Assembly (NCBI RefSeq): GCF_000973725.1
Contig: NZ_CP009621.1
Coordinates: 434,001 to 498,000, forward strand
Length of the DNA: 64,000 nt
Reading direction: 5' to 3'
Origin: Pontibacter korlensis
GTDB lineage: Bacteria; Bacteroidota; Bacteroidia; Cytophagales; Hymenobacteraceae
Shown: positions 17,643 through 27,400 of the stretch, one piece after another
Layout: the number at the start of each line of letters is the position of its first letter
How positions within the stretch are numbered: the first letter of the stretch is position 1
The notes under the pieces: generated by a model
Databases searched by the model: none
What the model saw: the letters and a program-made list of their open reading frames with translations, nothing else
What the model was told of the DNA's origin: nothing
Position numbers and translations under genes: made by a program

Positions 17643-17813
17643 GTAAAAGAACGTTTGGCTGCTTATACCTTCCATAAGTATAGTGAATTCTGTATCTATT
17701 CCTATACCTGTCGAACAAGGTATACCTATGCCCTATACCTTAACTGGTATTCCGAACACCAACTTATATGTAGCTCTATGACGAGATGTAGCAAGGGGGT
17801 ATCATGATTTTTG

Positions 17814-17909
17814 GGAACACGGAACACCAGCGGCCAAAACCTGCCTGATTGGTTGCATTCGCACTTTCACCCCCTTTCTGGCGTTCCAACTGGTGTTCCT
17901 TGGCGTACC
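17814..17909. repeat. Iteron cluster CTGGYGTTCC, copy 2
   Basis: GGAACAC (17814), GGAACACCAG (17821), CTGGCGTTCC (17879), CTGGTGTTCC (17890) and a variant TTGGCGTACC (17900) in the same order and spacing as at 10775-10870, but without any recombinase or primase gene beside it. This stretch (17643-18134) is a collapsed version of the 8.6-15.1 kb element. Confidence 0.7.
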
Positions 17910-18134
17910 ATACCTTCCTTTGCGGGTCGTAGCTATACCTTGCGTTCCTAATTTATGCTCAGGTATACAGGTGATTGTTCACACTGCTATACCTAATTAT
18001 ACCTGCCTGCCACAGGTATACCTGGCTGCTTTTTCCTAAGATGGTGTTTTACCCGCGCGTACCGTACCCAAAACGCTAGTAATTTACTTGCTTGCTGTTT
18101 TTCTTACTCGGCTGAAAATGCTATATTTGGTACT

Positions 18135-18557
18135 ATGGAAGCAACTATGAAACCTTCGCACATCGGCCGCAAGATCAGCCGTATTCGTGAACTCCGCGGC
18201 ATTAAGCAAGAAGCATTAGCCTTTGAACTAGGTGTGAGCCAGCAAAGTGTCTCACGGATGGAGCAAAGCGAGAATGTGGAAGAGGAAACGCTGCAGAAGG
18301 TGGCAAAAATTCTGGGTGTATCCACCGAAGCTATTAAGAATTATAATGATGAGGCTGTACTCAACATTATTTCCAATACCTTCAACAACCATGACAACTC
18401 AGCTACCCTACAGGGGCATATCATTCACTATAGCCCATCATTCAATCCCATAGATAAGCTAATGGAAGTTATCGAGGAGAATAAGAAACTGTATGAGCGC
18501 CTGCTAGAAAGCGAACGAGCGCAAAACGAGCTCCTGAAAAAGATGATCAAGGACTAA
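18135..18557 (+). CDS. XRE-family transcriptional regulator, copy 2
   Basis: 140 residues, a close paralogue of the protein at 15183-15596: the same HTH (ISRIRELRGIKQEALAFEL, VSQQSVSRME) and a nearly identical C-terminal coiled coil; the linker (about 80-105) diverges. The -7 box TATATTTG (18122-18129) again lies right before the first ATG, and a second ATG (18147, MKPSHIGRK) is the alternative start. The genes that copy 1 would control are absent here, so it may act on the intact element in trans. Confidence 0.88.
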   Translation: MEATMKPSHIGRKISRIRELRGIKQEALAFELGVSQQSVSRMEQSENVEEETLQKVAKILGVSTEAIKNYNDEAVLNIISNTFNNHDNSATLQGHIIHYSPSFNPIDKLMEVIEENKKLYERLLESERAQNELLKKMIKD

Positions 18558-18581
18558 CATGTCCTAAAGTGCAAGGTATAG

Positions 18582-18609
18582 AGCCCGGCCCAAAAGGTCG
18601 GGCTTTTTT
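18582..18609 (+). terminator. Terminator of XRE gene copy 2
   Basis: Stem AGCCCGGCC/GGTCGGGCT followed by TTTTTTG; the counterpart of 15621-15652. Confidence 0.85.
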
Positions 18610-18649
18610 GTTTCTATACCTAAGCTGAACGAGCAAGGTATAAGTCTAA

Positions 18650-18729
18650 CCTTGCCGCGTTCAGTCGGACCATCGGCACGGCTGGACGTGGCAAGGCTCC
18701 TGGGGTGGAAGGGGCGGGAATAGCCCCTT
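18650..18729 (+). other. Two conserved hairpins downstream of XRE copy 2
   Basis: CCTTGCCGCGTTCAG (18650-18664) pairs with CTGGACGTGGCAAGG (18682-18696) through two G-U pairs; a second stem AGGGGC/GCCCCT follows. The same pair occurs at 15680-15766. Confidence 0.55.
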
Positions 18730-18826
18730 GGCCTGGTGCGGCTGGCGGATCAGCTGGCCCTCAGGTATACCACCAACTACAAGGTATAGGTATAGCGCCT
18801 GCCACAAGGTATAGCACTAACAATAA

Positions 18827-19230
18827 ACAAAAAGCCCCCGGTTGATGCCCGGGGGTTGGGGGTAAGATTTCAAGCGCGAAGCCGCTGCGAGCGGAAGCCA
18901 AAGCCAGCCAGGAGAAGAACACCCGTGAGAGTGGGCGGCTGGCTGTGCGGCGGCTGACCCGCAGGCGAGCATAACGTGGGATGCGGCTGGGCTGGCCGTG
19001 GCTGAACGATAGTGAAGCGGCGGACAGCACAGAGAGAGCAGCCGTGAGGAGCAGCACAGCGTGTGGAAGTAGGCAGAGCAGACGAGCCACGGCTGACGAA
19101 GGAAGCGGTGGAACGGCTGCGGTGGTGCAAGGGCGGCGAGGCACGAGCAGGCGAAGCGAACCCTTGAACCACTGCCTGCTGGAACTAAGTGAGCAGCACA
19201 CGAACCCCGCTGGACCTGCTTAGGCCTTTG
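18827..19230 (-). repeat. Structured non-coding Rhs-associated element, copy 3
   Basis: The longest version: core 18827-18913 with minus-strand terminator (CCCCCGG...CCCGGGGG region, then TTTTTG), GC-rich middle (18933-19050) shared with copies 2 and 4, and end GAACCCCGCTGGACCTGC (near 19202) shared with copy 2. It lies downstream of the SUKH immunity gene, from which it is now separated by an IS3-family insertion. A hairpin at about 19271-19301 (AGAAGCC/GGGCTTCT) may be that gene's own terminator. Confidence 0.75.
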
Positions 19231-19352
19231 TCTTGGCAGGAGTTCTAACATTCTGAATGTGACAGAAAGTAGAAGCCATTACCTGAGCAGAAAGGGCTTC
19301 TATTATAGCATTGTCCCGTCCTAAAATAGGTTGACAGAAAAATCAACCTTAT

Positions 19353-19754
19353 ATGGAAAAAGCAGCAGAGAAAAAAAGCAAGCGCACCCAGCGTGACTAT
19401 ACCTTGGGCTTTAAATTGGCCGTAGTGGCTGAGGTCGAGCAGGGCGATCTGACCTACAAACAAGCCCAGAAAAAGTACGGTATCCAGGGCAGAAGCACCG
19501 TTTTGGTTTGGCTTCGTAAGCACGGCAGATTAACTTGGGACTTCAATCCAAGCGCTATGCCCCAGACACCCAACCAACGCATCAAAGAACTAGAGGCCCA
19601 ACTGGCCGCAGCTGAGAAAAGAGCCAAGGAAGCCGAGCTCAAGGCCAAATTGCTGGACACCATCATTGACGTGGCCGAGGGGCAGATGGGGATCCAGATC
19701 CGAAAAAAGCCACTGGCCAAGCCGTCGAACACCTCCGCCAGGAAGGGCAAATAA
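19353..19754 (+). CDS. IS3-family transposase OrfA
   Basis: 133 residues: N-terminal helix-turn-helix (YTLGFKLAVVAEVEQGDLTY, YGIQGRSTVLVWLRKHG) and a leucine-zipper-like coiled coil (IKELEAQLAAAEKRAKEAEL). It binds the IS ends and represses or assists transposition. A slippery A-AAA-AAG at 19703-19709 fits a -1 frameshift into OrfB, giving the OrfAB transposase. Confidence 0.9.
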   Translation: MEKAAEKKSKRTQRDYTLGFKLAVVAEVEQGDLTYKQAQKKYGIQGRSTVLVWLRKHGRLTWDFNPSAMPQTPNQRIKELEAQLAAAEKRAKEAELKAKLLDTIIDVAEGQMGIQIRKKPLAKPSNTSARKGK

Positions 19755-19852
19755 GCCTTTCCCTGGCCTGTAGACTGCTTGGCCACAGCAGACAAGCCTA
19801 CTATCAGCGGCAGGCAAGAGTTCTGGAACAAAAGCAGATCGCCGATCAGCTC

Positions 19853-20617
19853 GTGGAGCTGGCGGGCCAGATCCGCCTGCAGATGCCGCGCCTGGGCACC
19901 CGTAAGCTCTATCACCTGCTGAAAGAGCAGCTCGAGGTGGGACGAGACAAGCTCTTTGCAATTCTAAGAGAAAGGGGCCTGCTGGTGAGGCCCCGCAAGA
20001 GCTACCATAAAACGACTGATTCAAAGCACTGGATGAAAAAGCACAGGAACCTGGTGGAGGGGCTCAAAATAGAGCGCCCCGAGCAGGTGTGGGTCTCTGA
20101 CATCACCTACATCCCCACCAGAGAAGGCCACAGCTACCTTTCGCTGGTCACTGATGCCTACTCCAAGAAGATCATGGGCTACCACCTCTCGGAGGACCTG
20201 CGGGCAGAGGGGCCTCTGCAGGCCCTGAGGATGGCCATCGAGCAGAAGAAGTACGGCTACGGGCTAATTCACCACTCCGACCGGGGGCTGCAGTACTGCT
20301 CTGCAGACTACCAGCAGCTGCTGGAGAAGGCGCAGATAAAACCGAGCATGACCGAGCAATACGACCCTTACCAGAATGCGGTGGCCGAGCGCGTGAACGG
20401 CATTTTGAAGGACGAGTTCGCCCTGGCGCGGGGCTTTGCCCACCACCTGGAGGCCGTGGCAGTGATCGCTGAGTCTGTGGACATCTATAACAGGCAGAGG
20501 CCCCACCTCTCGTGCCACCTGCTCACACCCGAGCAGATGCACCGGCAGGATAAATTAGAGGTAAAGCAGTGGAAAAAGAAAACCTCCAACACAAACGCAT
20601 GGGAGGTCTCAAATTAA
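19853..20617 (+). CDS. IS3-family transposase OrfB (DDE integrase core)
   Basis: 254 residues from its first Met, but the frame is open back to the slippery site and the working product is the OrfAB fusion. The rve core is intact: Asp in WVSDITYIPT, Asp in LIHHSDRGLQY, Glu in NAVAERVNGILK. No frameshift or stop inside, so the element may still be active. Confidence 0.92.
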   Translation: MELAGQIRLQMPRLGTRKLYHLLKEQLEVGRDKLFAILRERGLLVRPRKSYHKTTDSKHWMKKHRNLVEGLKIERPEQVWVSDITYIPTREGHSYLSLVTDAYSKKIMGYHLSEDLRAEGPLQALRMAIEQKKYGYGLIHHSDRGLQYCSADYQQLLEKAQIKPSMTEQYDPYQNAVAERVNGILKDEFALARGFAHHLEAVAVIAESVDIYNRQRPHLSCHLLTPEQMHRQDKLEVKQWKKKTSNTNAWEVSN

Positions 20618-20845
20618 AAAGTAATTTCGTCTCAAACCCGTCAACTTATTTCAGGACGAGACACATTGAATTATGTCGCGGTTTTGTAGCCCATGCCAGC
20701 GGAGCTTTTAATTTAATGCAAAAACGAGATCTAGGTTTACTATAATATTTCTATTAGATTCTGGTAGTAACTGCAGAAAGCCATAAATAAACGAGATACA
20801 CTAACCATTTTGGGTTTACTCCCTGATATCACAATTTTAACTTAT

Positions 20846-21430
20846 CTAATATGGAATTGTAGCATTATCTTCATCAAATTCTCTTCCTTTTTCATCAAAC
20901 AGTAGATACAATCGGCTAATTTCTGATATTACCATTTCTTCAAAAGATGTCCATTGTATTTTCGACTCAGCATTCCATCTTTCACAACAATGAACGATAT
21001 TGGTTTTCTTATCTATATATAGGTGGGAACCATCCCAATTATACCCGCCAATGAAGAAGTAACTTTCACTTGCACCCTCTGGTCTTTCATGAAGGTTGGG
21101 TGTCAATAGAGAATAAGGTTGTCTGATATTTCCATCAACATTGCGGTTAATTTGTCTTCTTAAACCATACAGACTAAATGTTGAGGATAACACATTTAAG
21201 CCATTTGCATAATTCATTAAAAACTCTCTGTATTCTTTTGGAATACTAGTCTTTAGCTCGTTCTCTAAATCACTTATTTCTTCTTTGCTTAATGAAGGGT
21301 ATATAATATTTAGCCAAGCTTTCGGACCAAGATGTGGAGCTCTTCCTAATAGTATAGCCCTATTTGGTGTTACCTCTTTCCCAAGGCTTTCAAATTTATA
21401 CACGAGTTCATCAATTTTGCTTTTATCCAT
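20846..21430 (-). CDS. SUKH (SMI1/KNR4) family immunity protein
   Basis: 194 residues with the SUKH signature around YPSLSKEEISDLENELKTSI and PKEYREFLMNYANGL, then SYFFIGGYNWDGSHLYIDK. SUKH proteins are cytosolic immunity proteins that bind and block polymorphic toxins, often nucleases. It starts 15 bp after the rhs stop codon, so it is the immunity partner of the HNH-like tip just upstream. Confidence 0.85.
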   Translation of the reverse strand: MDKSKIDELVYKFESLGKEVTPNRAILLGRAPHLGPKAWLNIIYPSLSKEEISDLENELKTSIPKEYREFLMNYANGLNVLSSTFSLYGLRRQINRNVDGNIRQPYSLLTPNLHERPEGASESYFFIGGYNWDGSHLYIDKKTNIVHCCERWNAESKIQWTSFEEMVISEISRLYLLFDEKGREFDEDNATIPY

Positions 21431-21445
21431 ATCAAGTTTATTAAA

Positions 21446-24400
21446 TCACTGACGTTTCTTTAAATCTCCGTTAGTTTCATTTTTAAAGTTTCCTTTATGC
21501 CTTTCAAGGTGCTCTTTCTGAGTGACAAATTCAATGTTATTAGGATCTCCAGCTTTATCAGGATGGTGTTTCACGTTGTTTATATGATGTCCTTTATAAC
21601 CTTTTACCTTTCCATTTGCTTTTAATTCCTTTAACTCTGATTTAGTCCAGTTCCTAGTTCCTTCTGCTCCACTTTCAACAAGTGCCTTTTCTTCTTTCCA
21701 AGCTTTTCTTACAGCACCTTGCCGAGCGTTCTTAAGACTTTTTGCATCTTGTACGGCATCAATAGCATTGGTAATTGTGTCGAAATGTTTACCAGCTTTT
21801 CCAAGCTTCAAAACATCTCCTCCTGGTGCTACAGAAATGCCGCTGATAATTGCATTTCCCCAGTCTCCCTTTTTGCCGTAATACAGAGATGCGGCTCCAT
21901 CAACAATTCCAGTTTGGTCAACTAGGCCGCCTATATCCAATGCCGCTTCAACTATTGCGTCACCTTCTAACACATGGTTGCCGCCAAAATCAACTCCCAG
22001 AGAACTTGCATTTACGGAAATATCAACTAAATCAGTCTTAACAGTAATACTTGAATTGTTTTTCCCATAAATAGTAATATCTGGCACTCTCCCGTCTGGA
22101 TCGGTGTAGATAATCGGATTGTTAAAGGTATAGTTGTAGGGTGACCACTCCTGCATTAGGTCAGCGGCAGGATCCACAACATGCCAGCGCCCGATCTGAG
22201 GGTCGTAAAAACGTGCTCCATAATCCAACCAGTTCAGTCCCAGCTCCGTCTGCTTTTCCTTTCCGTTGTACTGGAACTTGTGGTCAGGAGCCCCCTGCTT
22301 TTCAATGCCGGCTAAGTTGAGGCCCCAGGGGTCGTAGTGGTTCTCCTGCACCAGCATCGGCCCTGCTACCGCCACACTCATATCGTCAAACCAAGCCTCT
22401 TCCGCGCTCTCATTCGCCAGGTACACCTCCGCAAAGCCGTCCTGCTCTGCCGTGTACGCTAGCTCCAGCTCTTCCCATCCTTTGTTGGCCTTGCCGGAAA
22501 GGGCTTGGTAGCCACTGTCCACGTAGTTGGAGTCAGCATCGTAGACAATATAGCGAAGATAGGCCTTCGGTGCACGCTTTTCCTTCTGCAACACCTGCGG
22601 GGCCAGGGCCAGTCCCGCCCCTAGGTATGGCAGCGCCCTATTCTTCTTGCTTGTGCCAGCCTGCTCACCTGCGGCCATGTTGCCCGCTGTCACTACCGCG
22701 CTCGAGGCCAGCCAGGAGGCCAGGCTGAACACCAGGTCCTTCTTCCTCTCCGTCTCGTAAAGGCCGAAGGCTTTTACCTTCAGCGTATCACCCTTGTGCA
22801 GCTCCACCCGCTTGGCCGGACCCAGAGGCCTGTTACGCCCGGCTGAGAGCAGCGCCGCGTGGCTGCCCGTGCGGGAACGCATGCGGTCCAGGTGCCTGGT
22901 CTCCTCCACCCTATCGAACTCAGCTTCCTCGGTAGAGGCCATCATCGGCTCCATTGTCAGCTCATTGGTCGAAGTCACTGGCTCAGCAACGCTCACCCTG
23001 AGGTTACCCAGGTGGTCCTTGAGGTGGTACTCGTAGCGCCACTGCTGGTCCGTGCCCGGCTCATAGAGCGCCCGCCCCTCCGAAGTGTGCATATACACCG
23101 GCTCGCCCTGCTCATAGACAAAGCCCGCCGCGTAGTCGGTTGTCTTCAGCACACCGCTCTCAAATACCCGCTTCTGCAGCTTCTCCCCAGTGGCCGTGTA
23201 GGTGTACTCGATCCAGTTAGCACCGCCATCAAACTCAATGCGGCTGGGCAGGCTCAGACGGTTGTACTCCACCTTGGTGATGCCCTTGTTGTCGTCACGG
23301 GTCATATTACCGTTTTCATCGTAGCCGTACTCCGGCGCGGCGGCAGAGTACTTGCGGTCGTTCTTGTCCTCAAAGTCGTGCTCGGAGGCTGTTGTTCTCG
23401 TATCATCCACGCCCAGCAGCAGGTTTCCCTTTTCGGGATTGTAATGGTAGCTGAGCGCATCGATCTGACCGAAGGTCTTCGCGCTGCCCGGCACGGAGAT
23501 GAGGCCCGCCCGGTTCATCGAGAGGATGTTGCCGTTGGCATCGTAGCCCACGCTCCACATCCTGTAGTCGTCCCCCTCCGTACCCTGGGTGTGATAGTTG
23601 GCATCAGTAAGGCGGCTGGCTCGGTCGTAGTCGTAGCTGTAGCCCCGCTGCACTTTATCCGACGCACTCTTCCACACCATCTCGGAGATGTTACCGTTAT
23701 AGAAGCCCCTCGCCGCGCTCACACTGCCCGCGCCGTTCTTGTAGCTCAGCGAGGTGGGGTTATCGTAGGTGAGTTCCATGCCAAACACGTCATCGCTGTC
23801 GTCATTCTTCACATCCATGGTGAGCGAGGCGTTGTTAATCGAGGTGAGCCAGCCGCGGACATTGTAGCGGTAGTCCACCGACTGCAGGAAGGAGCCCTGC
23901 GCGGTCACCGGGTCGTAATCCGTAGAATGCAGTCCCTTATCCACCAGCTGCCCCAACTCGTTATAGGTATTTCTGGACAGCAGCACGCTGGGCTTTGAGT
24001 CAGTGCTCTGCCAGATGGCCTTAAGCCTACCTGCATGGTCATAGGTGTAGGAGACCTTCACCGTGCGCACGGCCGAGCTCCCCTCCCGGTGGGTGAGCAG
24101 CGTCTCCTCGACCAGGCCCGACAGGTCGTCTTTATATGTGGTGGCCAAGCGGTCCACACTGCCTAGGTGGCTGTCGGACACGCTTTCAAGCGGGCGGTAC
24201 TCCTTATCATAATAGTTGACTGCGGTGAGCCAAGCACCCTTAGTGAGCCCCTCCATGCGCCTGGCGCGCGTGCCTGTCACCTGCCCGCGTACTGAGAGTG
24301 CTTTTTTATTAGGATCGCCCTTAAAGGCATAAGTACTGCTCTTAATAGGGAGATAGTCGTACTTGTCGTAGTAGGTAACCGTCAAGAGGTCCGTGGGGCT

Positions 24401-27400
24401 GATTCCCTTGGGATAGGCATTACCTAGAGTGTAGCCCACCTCCGCGTCGGAGAAGTTATCCTCCTCATGATGCACCGTCTCCAGGTCCAGCTCTGCCTGC
24501 ACCGAGGACAGCCCTTTGCCCGGGAAAATCACCGTGCCTGTCATCACAGGGCGGCTTAGCGCGTCGTACTTGGTGAAGGTCCACTCATCCCGCTGCCGCT
24601 GCACCGCGTCCTGCGTGAGCACGGGCAGGTCCAGCTTGTTGTAGGCCATCCGCACCTCCCCTGAGCCCGGTACCTGTTTCCGGATCATCCTCCTGCGGCC
24701 ATCATACTCATAGCGGAAGCACCAGTTGGCAAGGAATTCTTCCCCTGATGACAGAGCTGTAGACAGCGTGATTTTACCGGTAGCTGCGTCAGGAGCAGGC
24801 AAGCGGCGCACGCCCTCAGGCTGGATCACCAGGCGCAGGTTGCCCAGATCATCGTAGACGTACTGCGTGACCATAAAGCCTGTCTCGGACTCTGAATCAG
24901 AGATATTATCACCCTCCTGCACTTTCTTTGCCACCACGCGGCCCTGCAGGTCCTTGTATTCCACTGTCATGGAATTATGCTCATCTCTGGTTTCAGCGAC
25001 AAATAATGTACCAGGGGCGTAGAAGCCTTGCAGGCGCCACTGGGCGTTCATCAGAGTGCCGTTATTGCCTAACTCTGAGGCATCCGCCACCGTGTTCCCC
25101 TCCCCTTCGGACATGCGCCAATTTCCAACGAGCACGCCCTCTGATTCTGGCAGCACGCGGTGCATGTTATCTTGGATTTCTACCTCTGACCTTACCTCTT
25201 TCCACACGCGCACCTCGTCAATGGCCCCTTTGAAGAACTGAGAGGAGCCTTGGCGCCCGCCGATGCGGAAGTCGTTCTGTGTAGCGACCTTGTCTCCTAC
25301 GACACCAGTTACAGCCCGGCTGTGGGCGAACTGGCCGTTAAGGTATGTCGTCACATAGCCCGCACCGTATACCACGGCCACATGGGACCAAGTATTCAGG
25401 GGAGCAACTGCCGTCGTCTTTACCCAATTCCAGCCTGGGGAGGAGTTGGCAAAGGCCCAACCAATGGAGCCGTCGGGGTAGCGACCGATTTCGTACTCCC
25501 CTTCCCTATTGACTATAATGCCACCATAGGTAGCGTTGCTGCCTGTGCCTGTCGGGTATATCCACGCCTCCACTGTCAGCACATCCGACATTTTAAGATA
25601 GGTTGTGTTGCCAACTTGAACGTAACTACTGGTTCCATTGAAAAGAGCAGCATTGCCCATAGGGTTGTCGTTCACAGATGTCTCATAGGTCCCGGTGTTT
25701 GTCACTTGCCACTGGCGCACCTCACCCGCAGCGTTCGTACGTGGTATGGACTTGAGGGTGTGATCTGAGCTGGCCTCTGCCGGTACATCATCCGGCTGCC
25801 ATGCCTCTCCCGGAGCGCCTTGCTTGAGCACCCGGCTCAATGGGGAAGGCTCGTATACCGGCACCGCCCACGGCGTAGTAGTTTTCGCAATCATTTGGTT
25901 CAACGGCGTCACCGGGTTTGTGGGGCTATAGAAGCTCTCCAGCTCTTTACTTCCCTCCAGGGCGTCGGGTCTATAAGCCCCGCCCTGTCCTGCCACATAA
26001 GGCAGATATGTCTTCTCCACCCGGCCGTAGACGTCGTAGCTCACCGGCGTCACAATGTCATTCCCCTCCGGGCTGGCCTGCATGAGCACCGTCTGCAGTT
26101 TCCGCCCAAGCCCGTCAAAATAAACGGTACTAACATTCTTCTCCCCCACTTCCATGCCCTGTAACTGGGCAGGGTCCGTCACGCCCTTTACCAGCACGTC
26201 CGTCTCCAGGATATAGTTCATGTCCCATCCATAGACTGACAGGCTTTGGGTGCGGCTCGAGCCGCATAAGCTGCCCACGACGGCCACAGACCCAAGCTGG
26301 TCTCCGAACAGCACCTCTATGCTGCTTGTGCCCTGCCCGGAGACAACGGTGGCCCCCGGCGGAACAGACCAGGTATACACGTCAGCATTGCCAGACACAG
26401 CGTAAGTATAAGGTTCCCGGTGCCCCCGGGCCACCTTCTCGGGGCCGCTAATGACGCTCAGGACCAGCTCATCGCTTTTGACCTGCACCTCAAATGTGCT
26501 GACGGATTCGAAGTTAACGCCACAGTTCTCACTGGATGCGTGTGACTTAACCACCCATCTGCCCGGCACATCGAAATTCAGGCTGAACTGGTTTCCTAGG
26601 TCCGCCTGGCTGTAGACGTTCCAGTCCCCCCCCCCGTTGCTGGAAACCCACACGTAAGGCTTCCCCTCACTGGAGGTGATGGTAAAGTCGGCTTGGCTTC
26701 CCCTGCAGACAGTCGAGCCAGAGGAACCTAGGGAAGAGGCGATCACACCGGACATCGCCGGTTTGGTGTCGACGTATATGGACTTAGAGCCACTTCTCGT
26801 ACATCCTCCCTGCGTTACTGTGTACTCCAGCTGAAGCCTGTAACCCTCACTGTACTCATAGGTATAGTCAGAGTCGTACATGTAATCCGCCGGGACAAAG
26901 TTTGCTGCACTCTGGCTATCCAAGGTAAGTGTCCTGGCACCGACCAGCCTCCACTGGCTGCCGGCCGCATTAAGGGCATCAGGCAGATTGATCGGGAGGG
27001 TAGCACTGTTGTTCCCCCCGCCATAGCAAAGGTACACATCACCTCCATCTTCCAGTTGCTCCCCTACTACATCCACATATATGCTTGAAGAAGAGGCACT
27101 CCAACCGGATGCATTCTTAGCCCTTAGATAGACGCTCTGGCTTTCCGACACCCTTAGGTATTGACTTGAGCTGGCTGTGCTTGTCCCAGAGGGACTGGTT
27201 TGCCAATAGTAGGTAACTTCACTGTCCATCGGCGCGGCCCGTTGCACAACGGCCGCGCCAAAACAGTTCTGGAAGATCGTGGGAGCTGGAGGAGTTGATG
27301 GTTCTGACGGTGGTGCTCCCTCAATTGTGACCGTTTTCGTCACCCCCCAGTACCTTTCGGCCTCGAGGCAGTAGAACTCGGCGTAAATAGTAGCGTTACC

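Larger units (their letters stand above)
17663..18815. repeat. Dispersed GGTATA/TATACC hexamers around XRE copy 2
   Basis: I count about 20 occurrences of GGTATA or TATACC in the non-coding DNA on either side of the second XRE gene (for example 17702, 17719, 17732, 17933, 17961, 17988, 17998, 18014, 18576, 18613, 18637, 18763, 18782, 18789, 18808). The matching stretches around copy 1 contain only a few. Several look inserted at points where copy 1 has none. Confidence 0.65.
19312..20663 (+). mobile_element. IS3-family insertion sequence, 1352 bp
   Basis: Imperfect terminal inverted repeats: left TGTCCCGTCCTAAAATAGG, right (complement) TGTCTCGTCCTGAAATAAG. Flanked by a 3-bp direct repeat CAT (19309-19311 and 20664-20666), so this is a clean insertion. 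Two overlapping transposase frames are joined by a frameshift. It separates the third immunity gene from its structured element. Confidence 0.92.

Noticed and set aside
8542..19230. Retron or diversity-generating retroelement, suggested by structured RNA and variable C-termini
   Set aside because: No reverse transcriptase frame and no template/variable repeat pair is present in the window.
22859..23998. 379-residue open frame antisense to the rhs gene
   Set aside because: Val/His/Arg-rich product typical of the complement of GC-rich coding DNA; the rhs frame is clearly the real one.
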